In this document: positions 57,068 to 64,000 of the stretch, piece by piece
Numbering within the stretch: position 1 is the first letter of the stretch
How the letters are laid out: every line of letters starts with the position of its first letter
Assembly (NCBI GenBank): GCA_029378245.1
Contig: JARKIF010000145.1
Span: forward strand, 1 to 64,000
Length of the DNA: 64,000 nucleotides
Direction: 5' to 3'
From: Roridomyces roridus
Lineage: Eukaryota > Basidiomycota > Agaricomycetes > Agaricales > Mycenaceae
Notes under the pieces: generated by a model
Told to the model about the DNA's origin: nothing
Seen by the model: the letters and a program-made list of their open reading frames with translations, nothing else
The model's database searches: none
Program-made: the position numbers and the translations under genes

Positions 57068-60000
57068 GCGAGGCGAGTACTTCTTGAGATCATGCCGGAC
57101 TGGGAACCCGTTAACCTCATTCAAGGGACTGCCTTTGACGACGACGCACCTGCCGGGACGATATACACGCGTACTACCGAACCCTTCAACCCCGCCAGAG
57201 TTGCAGCAATCCTTGACGCCGTTACCATCGGACCCGATCTCACTGACACCCAACGTGAGGTTGTGCGCACATTCGTCGCGGAGAATGCAGATGTCTTTGC
57301 ACTCTCCGTTAGTGAGGTTCTGGTTGTTGACGGGCCAGGGTATGCACCAAAGATACCGGAGGGGGTCGATTTTGGTACTTCGCCTGTTCCGCAGCGCCCG
57401 TGGACAACGCCCCAGTCCAAGTACGTTAACAAGACGATCGACGAGCAAGTGGCGGCGGGGGTGATGAGGCGGATGGAGCCACACGAAGTCAAGTGCGTTC
57501 ATCCGATCACGTTGGCGGAGAAGGTCGATTCGGCATGTCTGACCCAGAACGAGTTGTTGCATATCGTGGCGGAGGAATGCGCTGCGAAGGGTTTCGAGTT
57601 CCCTGGTGAATTGCCGCCGCGAGACCCGCCAAGATTGCCTCGCGCCCCGGAGTCTACACCGTCCTGGCGTATTTGTGGGAATTTCGTACGCCTTAACGAT
57701 CATATCAAGGTCGTTCCATTCCCGCAGGGGGATATCCTTGCGAAACAGCGCCGTTTGTCTGGGCACCGATACCTCTCGATCTTCGATTTTGCGTCTGGCT
57801 TCTACGCGCTCCACGTTGCAGAGGACGTCCAGCCGTACCTGTGCGTCTTCATACCGGGTCGTGGGTATTACGCGTACATGCGTATGCCGTTTGGGCTGAC
57901 CGATGCACCCACCGCTTTTGGGAATATGGTCGCGCAGCGATTCTGGGATTTGCTTGTCGAGGAGACCATGGAGCTGCTGGTTGACAACGGCGCGACGGCG
58001 ACGGATGATTTTGACTCCATGTTGGGACGGCTGCGGGTTATCTTTGGGCGGGTACGCGATGCGAAACTGTCGTTGTCGCCGAAGAAGACCAAACTTTTCA
58101 TGACGGAGGCTGTTTTCGCGGGGTCAACTGTTGGTCCGAATGGGGTTTCACCAGACTTGAAGAAACTCACCACGGTGGTGCGGTGGCCCATCCCGAGCAA
58201 TGCCTTGAATTTGGGATCGTTCCTGGGCTTGACGTCGTACTTCCGAGACTTGGTCGAGAACTATGCACGGATCGAGGCACCGCTGAGGGACTTGCTTGGC
58301 CTCGTTGGCGTTCCAAAGCATGCGGGGAAGTCGGAGTATCGGCGGGCTTGTCGGGAATTCAAGCTGGCAGACTTGTGGACGCGTGAGCATGATAAGTGCT
58401 TCTTGGAACTCAAACGGGTACTCACCTCGGAACCGGTCCTGCGCGCTCCTCGCTTCGACACCGTCGACAAATATCCCTTCATCCTGACCACGGACGGTTG
58501 CGCTACTGGATTTGGTGGTGTCCTCTCGCAAATGATGGAAACGTCCCTCCCTGGTGGTAAAGTCATCGTGCGACGTAGACCGATTGGTTACGCTTCGAAA
58601 CGCGCGTCGGCGGCGGAACGTCGTTACCCTCCCCATCTGCAGGAGTTTGCAGCGCTCAAGTTTAATCTCGACAAGTTTGCGGACGTGATTTGGGGCCAGC
58701 CAGTGCAGTTGGAGATGGATTGCAGAGCGGTGGTAGACGTCCTGAACAACAAGAAGCTCAAGGTCTCTCACGAACGCTGGAGGGATGGTGTCCTCGAGTA
58801 CGACATCGTTGGCGCGAAGCATATCGAAGGGAAGAAGAATATTGCGGCGGACATCCTCAGTCGTCAGTTCGAGGACATCGAGGAGAGGCCTGGAGATGGA
58901 CACGAGTGGACTGTCTCTCCGGATGGTATCGCTAGGTCGGGTTTGGAGAACGACATATTCTCCATGTGCGTGGAGGCGCTCGATGGGTCGGAAGACGACT
59001 CGTTCCTGATCGTCGAGCTGCCAGCAGGCACAATGGCGCTGCGCGAGCGGTTCAAGGAGGAGCCGCTGTTCGTACAAGTGCTGGACGCGATCAACGAGTT
59101 GGACGTTGGCACTTCGAAGCGCGCGCGTGCTCGGGCGAAGCATCGAGCCCTGGAGTACTTTGTCGAAGATGGGAAGTTGTGGCATCTTGGAGGCGGAGAC
59201 AAGCGCCGAGGACGCGCACGTCGCGAGTGTGTGACGAGGAAGGAGGCGATTGCACTCGCCGCGAAGATACACAAGGAGCGCGGGCATTTTGGACGCGATG
59301 CCGTGAAGATGATTTTGATGGATACCATTGACAGTCCGCGCCTCGACGATTCGATTCTGGCAGCCATACGGGATTGTGGTCAATGCAAGGCTTTTGGAGC
59401 AAAGAACATACACTCACTCCTCAACCCCGTCACTCGTCGCCATCCGTACGAGCTACTTGTGGGAGATTACCTATCCTTGCCGACGGGCAAGGGTGGGTAC
59501 AAGACTGCGTTGTTGATCGTCGATTGCACGTCGCAGAAGGTATGGGGGGAGAAGTTTAAGAAGGCGGGCACGGGCAAGACTAGCGTCGCAGGTCTGGAGC
59601 GCGTGTACCGTGACTTTGGCCGTTTCGAGACGTTCATGACGGACGGCGGCTCGCATCTTGATTGTGCGGAGGTGAGGGATTGGTTGGGAGAGCGGGGAAT
59701 GAAGCACCACCCGGTACCGAAATACTCGCCCTGGATCAATGGGCTAGTCGAGGGCGCCAACAAGATTCTATTGCACATCCTGGCACGACTGTGTGCCCCG
59801 GACGTCGGAGAGGATGTCTGGGACGCTACTACCTGGGAGACGTTGCCTAGGAACTGGTCAGATCATTTTGACGAAGCTCTAGGTGTCATGAACGAACGTG
59901 TTCTGCCGTCAGTCGGATTCACTCCCAACGAGATTGCTCTCGGCAAGGTCGTCAATACACCCGACACGCCGATTGAGGCCCTGGACCGAGCGCCTTCAGA

Positions 60001-60472
60001 CGAAGAACTGGTGGCGCATGTAGGGTATGTGGCGCAGCAGCGTTTGGATGGTTACGCGGAGCGCGTGAAGTACGCGCTGGGTAGGAAGGCTGCGTTCGAC
60101 AGGAAAGTCGTCGCGTCAAGAGCGGGTGTGGTGACGTTCCGGCGTGGCCAACTTGTCCAATACGCCAACAGCGTTTGGGATTACACCTTCCAGTCCCTCG
60201 GTAAGCTCATCTACTACTGGTCAGGTCCACAGCGGATTCGGGAACGCATCACGGATTCGTACCTGCTGGAAGACCTCGATGGTGTGCCCCTCAGTGGCGT
60301 CTACAGTGCACGTCGTCTACGCGCGTTCGTTCCGAAAAAGGGTGGGGATCTGGAGCGGGTGCAGGAGGCGTTTGAGGGAGAGTTACGGCCGGTCGTGGCA
60401 GAGGCGGAGAGGGCTGAGCGTGAGGCGGTTGAGGCTGAGCGTGCCGTGGAGGTGGGAGCGCGGTTGGAGTAG
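56267..60472 (+). CDS. Retrotransposon pol: RT, RNase H, integrase
   Basis: 1,401 codons. The first ~270 residues are an acidic linker with five copies of the PPARRV module. The RT domain has FDFASGFYALHVAEDVQPYL and YMRMPFGLTDAPTAFGNM; the catalytic box, normally YxDD or a close form, reads LLVDNGA, so the second Asp is Asn. RNase H has TTDGCATGFGGVLSQ and ADILSRQ. Integrase has the HHCC finger (HKERGHFG..., CGQC) and the DDE core (LVGDY, FMTDGGSH, NGLVEGANK). It ends at 60470-60472. Confidence 0.92.
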   Translation: MNFVGVLDFDDLAVKTREAALGGTESCEMPPARRVHSSVVIGDVDVAGEVLGLTVVDSRDGDVRADEGDELLGDDTREAALGGDMSCKTPPARRVESFSGVENLDASVILADLVEDDGGVDVQASDVNTRRASTGVTLCKTPPARRVHFIESVGNQDADPIAHEKHTAIWTSEDIVVAEEGVMVEDEDPCATSTGVQSCEAPPARRVPSIHASEIVMTNHDDTVLLSDTLREASEPIGREGEGAEVHSGDARTRSALRGVRSCESTPARRVLLEIMPDWEPVNLIQGTAFDDDAPAGTIYTRTTEPFNPARVAAILDAVTIGPDLTDTQREVVRTFVAENADVFALSVSEVLVVDGPGYAPKIPEGVDFGTSPVPQRPWTTPQSKYVNKTIDEQVAAGVMRRMEPHEVKCVHPITLAEKVDSACLTQNELLHIVAEECAAKGFEFPGELPPRDPPRLPRAPESTPSWRICGNFVRLNDHIKVVPFPQGDILAKQRRLSGHRYLSIFDFASGFYALHVAEDVQPYLCVFIPGRGYYAYMRMPFGLTDAPTAFGNMVAQRFWDLLVEETMELLVDNGATATDDFDSMLGRLRVIFGRVRDAKLSLSPKKTKLFMTEAVFAGSTVGPNGVSPDLKKLTTVVRWPIPSNALNLGSFLGLTSYFRDLVENYARIEAPLRDLLGLVGVPKHAGKSEYRRACREFKLADLWTREHDKCFLELKRVLTSEPVLRAPRFDTVDKYPFILTTDGCATGFGGVLSQMMETSLPGGKVIVRRRPIGYASKRASAAERRYPPHLQEFAALKFNLDKFADVIWGQPVQLEMDCRAVVDVLNNKKLKVSHERWRDGVLEYDIVGAKHIEGKKNIAADILSRQFEDIEERPGDGHEWTVSPDGIARSGLENDIFSMCVEALDGSEDDSFLIVELPAGTMALRERFKEEPLFVQVLDAINELDVGTSKRARARAKHRALEYFVEDGKLWHLGGGDKRRGRARRECVTRKEAIALAAKIHKERGHFGRDAVKMILMDTIDSPRLDDSILAAIRDCGQCKAFGAKNIHSLLNPVTRRHPYELLVGDYLSLPTGKGGYKTALLIVDCTSQKVWGEKFKKAGTGKTSVAGLERVYRDFGRFETFMTDGGSHLDCAEVRDWLGERGMKHHPVPKYSPWINGLVEGANKILLHILARLCAPDVGEDVWDATTWETLPRNWSDHFDEALGVMNERVLPSVGFTPNEIALGKVVNTPDTPIEALDRAPSDEELVAHVGYVAQQRLDGYAERVKYALGRKAAFDRKVVASRAGVVTFRRGQLVQYANSVWDYTFQSLGKLIYYWSGPQRIRERITDSYLLEDLDGVPLSGVYSARRLRAFVPKKGGDLERVQEAFEGELRPVVAEAERAEREAVEAERAVEVGARLE

Positions 60473-60540
60473 TTGTTTCTTGGTTTCTTGTGTTGGTGGA
60501 TTCGGCGACGCGGCCGTCGCCTTTGTGTGTGGTGGGCACA

Positions 60541-60707
60541 TGTGGCAGGGAGGACCGGCGATGACGAGCGTGTTTAGGGGTATTTAGACGTAGATTACGG
60601 ACAGGTGGCAGTACGGTAGATCAGATTGCTCTTTTGCTTCCACTTTTACAGTCTCCGTCGGTGTGATTGCCGCCTACGCCTAGATTGCCCCGATCCCGCC
60701 GAGCCCA
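60541..60707 (+). repeat. 3' LTR
   Basis: 167 bp identical to the 5' LTR, followed by the acag target duplication and then the continuing P450 H exon. Confidence 0.93.
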
Positions 60708-62278
60708 ACAGCCGTTAATTTGGAATTGTGGTTCGAATTGTTCACGTATGCATACTAGTTCTTTTCATTCGTTCTGCTCTCATCCTCCTCAGATATGATT
60801 TTATGGGCGGTAAGCAAATTTCTTCAGCATCATTCAAGGCTGACTGACCTTGACAGACTTGGCGTACGTTTGGTTGACTTCTACTTTAGACTGAGCCGAC
60901 ACATTTCTCAGATTCGGTGGAGTGTTTGAGATGCTCCAGCAAGGCAAGGATACGGACGGGTTGGGGGATAGAATTCGCTCATACATGGAGTGCGTTCAAG
61001 TGCCATATTCCGAAATATTTCACTGACCCTCTCAGCAGGGCATCCGCGATCTTGGGACCCATTCCGTGGATTTTTGGCTTGCTCGATCTTATTCCCATGG
61101 TCGGACGGATGGTTAAAGAATTCAACGACCTCGGTCAGGGGCTTGCTACTCGTCGTATTGAGAGCGGAGCAATACACACAAAAGATCTTTGGTATCACAT
61201 TGCAAGTCTTTTCCTTCTCATCGCAACTCCCATTGTATCTCATGGTAAATTCACAGGCCGATGAAGAAGGGCATGAGAAGCAAAAACCGACTCTGCAAGA
61301 TGCCACGTCCGACGGGATTACCGCCATTATTGCCGCTTCCGACACAACTGCCCATCTCTTGACGAGCATGATCTGGTGTCTTATTTCCAACCCGGAATGT
61401 TACAAACGCGTTCAGCAAGAGATTGATGATATGTTTGTTGTGGAGGACGACTTGGTGGACTTTTCCAAGCACCAACAGTGTGCCTTCTTGTCCGCATGCG
61501 TGTAAGTCGGCCAAGCTTTTTTATGGAACACCAGATTCAATCATTACTAGCAACGAAGCTCTCCGTCTTTTCCCGCCGCTCCCTGTGAATGGCACAAGGC
61601 AGGTGCACCTCAACAGCGGCGGAGGTAGAAATATCGCGGGAAAGTACGTACAAAATTCTGGAGCTCAAGTATCAACTGACGCCATCCATGGCCAGATACA
61701 TCCCTGAGGGTACGAGCGTGTACACGCCGCCATACGTTCTCCATCGACGCTCCGACTACTTTTCTCGCCCAGCTGAGTTTGTGCCGGACAGATGGCTCCC
61801 CTCGTCAGACCTCGCATTCGAGCATAATCCCTCGGCGTTCATGCCCTTCTCGCAGGGTCCTGCGAACTGCGTCGGGCAGCATTTGGCGCGGCGCCAGGTC
61901 CAGGCTGTGATAATTCTTCTGCTAAACACGTTTGAAGTCCGTTTCGCGAAAGGATTCGACGGTGCAGCGTGGCCCGAGAGTGTCTGCGATTTCTTTACGG
62001 CTACGCGTGGACCGTTGCTTGTGGAATTGACGCCGCGCGTTTGAGCCATAAACTTTCGCTACTGGTGTACTCTTGTAAATTGTCGGCGCTCCAAGTAGCA
62101 TCTAATACTCTATTTGCCATCGAACGGCCGAGCTCTCCGTGAACACATCAGATGGCATTGGTCATACTTTGATCTCGACCACGATGCAGAACAAAGGCGC
62201 GACTTATCAAAGCCCATTGAATGCGCCACCTTTTAAAAGCTCGACCTTTGTTGTCTCGCCTCTTCACCTACCACCACC

Positions 62279-63847
62279 ATGTCCTCAGAAAAACCTCCAC
62301 CAGTCGCATATGTTCCCAAGAACACCACGATCGAGGTCGCAGGTGACTGCCTATGCTCCTGGTGCTACAAGCCCACTGGCGACGGCGCCATCACATTGCA
62401 ACGCTGCTCCGCTTGCCGGCGCGTTTCTTACTGTGAGCCAAAGTCCACTTGGTGCCACTCGATGTAGACGACTCTTTAGGCAGCCCGTCGTGCCAAAAGC
62501 AAGATTGGAAGCATCGTCACAAGTACTTTTGTCCTCGCTTTCAGGAGGTCAACAAATACGACAAGGAGGTCGTCGGAGATCGTCCTTTGAGTCTCACGGA
62601 ACTCAATATCCACCAGGTTGATTTCTTTCAATTCTTCCCTCTCCATTGCTAACGTGCACATAGACAATCAGAAAGGAAATTCTTCTATCCAAGGATCCTG
62701 CCCAACACGAGCCGTGCGAGGCTTGTTGTGGCCGTATTCTCAAGTGAGTTTATTCAATAGCTCGATAGTCGACTTGCTGACACCAAAAAGACACGAGGTT
62801 GTATGCGAGGTTTGCTACAAAACCCCATACCAAGCTGCCGTTTTCCAACCCTTCGATTCGTGCACCCAATGCAATATGGTCCATTACTGCTCGGATGCAT
62901 GCAAACGAGGGCTCAGCACAGTGCATACTCAGGATGACTGCAAGACCCTTCGTCTCTTGCGTGCGACGGAGCGAACGCAGATCGACTATCATATTGCTCG
63001 CAAGAAACCCGCCGTTCTCGAGGACTTCATGTCCGTCACTCCTCATGCACGCCGCCCTTACATTCCACTCTCCCACTACGCGGACTTTGGCCAATTTCAC
63101 CGTGCAATCTCGATGGAATACAGCTCGTCCCCCGACGTCACTTTCATGTACCGCTTGCTGGCGAGTACCTTCCATCACCACGACCCCATGGTCATTCCAG
63201 CTATCGACCAAATGGCGTCCGAGGCAGAATCGATCCCCCTCACCGTCATCGCTGGGTTAGAGGCGTCTATCCCCAACATCAGCACGCGTCCCACGCTCGA
63301 GATCCATTTTGTGGCCGCGTCGACTCGGGAGCTTTCCACTCGCGCCATTACCGAGGAGATTCTACACCACTTCCCGGCGTTGCGCAAGCTCGTTATCCAC
63401 TACGTGGGACCTGAGGCCACTGTACCCGGTGAGGCCCTGGCAAGGTCGCCCAACCTCGCGTGCAGCTCGTGTAAATCACGGGGGGCATCACGCCACTGGG
63501 AGCTTCACGCGACGGAGTATCACCACTTCCTCAAGGCGAATCCAGAAAAGCGGCCAGATCTCATCGTCGGGCTGAATACCGGTTGGTCCGAGATGGCTCA
63601 AGCCGCTTGGGCTAAGACATTTGATTCAATTTCAGTCCTTGGGGCTCCAGTCTTATTTACAGAGTACTCGCAGCGCGAGGCGCGTGGGGAGGAAAAGTTG
63701 CTGCGTGCTCGTGGGGCTCATTTCATGGTCCCGATGCAGGAGAATAGATGGAAGGGTGTTATTCCGATTGTTAACAAGGGGGTCAAGTTGAACCACGGCA
63801 AGCTAGCGTCGTATAGTAGCTACTACTGGTATGTCTTCCGACTGTAG
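62279..63847 (+). CDS. MYND zinc-finger / MSS51-type protein
   Basis: Exons 62279-62432, 62480-62616, 62664-62743 and 62791-63847. The first Cys/His cluster is CLCSWCYKPTGDG...CSACRRVSYCSPSC...KHRHKYFC, a MYND finger once intron 1 is removed. A second cluster, CEVCYKTPYQ...CTQCNMVHYCSDACKRG...HTQDDC, is also MYND-like. The C-terminal ~250 residues (EIHFVAASTREL, HHFPALRKLVIHYVGPE, PDLIVGLNTGWSEM, VPVLFTEYS-like and the YYWYVFRL end) match the C-terminal domain of MSS51-type proteins. In yeast MSS51 acts in COX1 mRNA translation; most fungal members are untested. A good gtatgt donor at 63829 could extend the reading frame to the exon at 63908. Confidence 0.85.
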
Positions 63848-64000
63848 TTGGGAACAGAATCAATTGTGATTGATGCAAGATTGCTGCGGCTTTCTTTCCA
63901 CTTTCAGCATCATGTCGTCTCCATCTTGGCTGCTGCTGGTAAATCCAAAAGGCAGTAAGGGGTCCGGGGCCGCAGGCGCGATCTTCAACTACGTCAACGA
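63848..64000 (+). other. Possible start of a further gene at the window edge
   Basis: An ATG at 63912 opens MSSPSWLLLVNPKGSKGSG and runs off the end. It lies 65 bp after the MYND gene's stop. Either a new gene begins here or this is the spliced 3' exon of the MYND gene (acceptor ttcag at 63907). The LLLVNPKG run resembles the start of lipid-kinase catalytic domains, but the piece is too short to assign. Confidence 0.3.

Larger units (their letters stand above)
53563..60707 (+). mobile_element. Ty3-type LTR retrotransposon, 7,145 bp
   Basis: Two identical 167-bp LTRs (tgtggcaggg...gccgagccca) enclose gag, protease and pol reading frames on the plus strand. The pol order is RT, RNase H, integrase, which defines the Ty3 group. 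A 4-bp duplication acag (53559-53562 and 60708-60711) flanks it. Identical LTRs mean a very recent insertion. A primer-binding site complementary to a known tRNA was not identified with confidence. No chromodomain was seen at the end of the integrase. It interrupts P450 H. Confidence 0.95.
52782..62044 (+). pseudogene. Cytochrome P450 H, split by a retrotransposon
   Basis: The 5' part (52782-53562) and 3' part (60708-62044) together match the exon plan of E-G: MMDSLLSWAIALGL, SPFHPLAQYPGP, the GEQPKG exon, then after the insertion the 7-nt micro-exon (60857-60863), I-helix AASDTTAH, EALR as EXXR and the heme loop FSQGPANCVG. The insertion falls within the coding exon just after GEQPKG, and the flanking halves carry no other stop or frameshift that I can see. 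The intron after YVRTG has a GC donor as in F. The gene is therefore a very recent disruption and cannot make a full-length P450 unless the element is removed from the transcript. Confidence 0.85.

Noticed and set aside
58148..59413. 421-residue minus-strand ORF within pol
   Set aside because: It is the complement of the RT/RNase H/integrase frame; no domain and no promoter context.
1..64000. CRISPR arrays, operons, Shine-Dalgarno sites
   Set aside because: Spliceosomal introns throughout show a eukaryotic genome; repeats found are transposon-related or satellite-like.
1..64000. tRNA or rRNA genes
   Set aside because: No convincing cloverleaf with A and B boxes, and no rRNA sequence, was recognised by eye; a tRNAscan run would be decisive.

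Overview
The window is nuclear DNA of a filamentous basidiomycete, most likely an Agaricomycete (mushroom-forming fungus). The evidence is gene style: many 45-60 nt GT-AG introns, compact gene spacing, and families typical of that group (F-box proteins, sacsin-like HSP90-ATPase giants, MYND/MSS51-type proteins, tandem cytochrome P450 arrays, Zn2Cys6 regulators, a Ty3-type LTR retrotransposon). Exon boundaries were derived by hand from splice consensus, reading phase and protein continuity; no tool was run.

Layout. 1-2.4 kb is repeat-rich and gene-free: a diverged direct repeat, a hairpin-like MITE (1577-1780) and a 564-bp terminal-inverted-repeat element with a 13-bp flanking duplication (1809-2372). 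2.5-22.8 kb is a housekeeping-type block: an F-box protein, a ~2,650-residue sacsin-like protein ending in a BTB domain, a LAMTOR1/Ego1-like small protein, inositol-pentakisphosphate 2-kinase (IPK1), a disordered nuclear-type protein, a Ser/Thr kinase, a BTB-like acidic protein, the DASH subunit DAD3 and a nucleotidyltransferase-fold protein.

22.8-62.0 kb is a cytochrome P450 island. It holds eight P450 genes (here A-H) in two subfamilies. A, B and D have the heme loop FSYGAANCVG; C, E, F, G and H have FSQGPANCVG. A Zn2Cys6 regulator and isovaleryl-CoA dehydrogenase lie between A and B, and two nearly identical TmpA-like membrane oxidoreductase genes follow B and D. B plus its TmpA-like neighbour, and D plus its neighbour, form a segmental duplication of about 4-4.5 kb. 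E-F-G-H are a head-to-tail tandem array whose flanking DNA is duplicated too. P450 H is split by a 7,145-bp Ty3-type retrotransposon with identical 167-bp LTRs and a 4-bp target duplication. 62.3-63.85 kb is a MYND/MSS51-type protein, and another gene may begin at the right edge.

How the genes may work together (inference): the P450s, the TmpA-like flavoproteins and the regulator could form an oxidative, specialised-metabolism locus. No backbone synthase (terpene cyclase, PKS, NRPS) is visible, so the substrate is unknown. The most unusual signals are a conserved 7-nt micro-exon in all five subfamily-2 P450s, a repeated hairpin/peptide module in the retrotransposon pol region, and a one-base C-run difference that separates its protease and RT frames.
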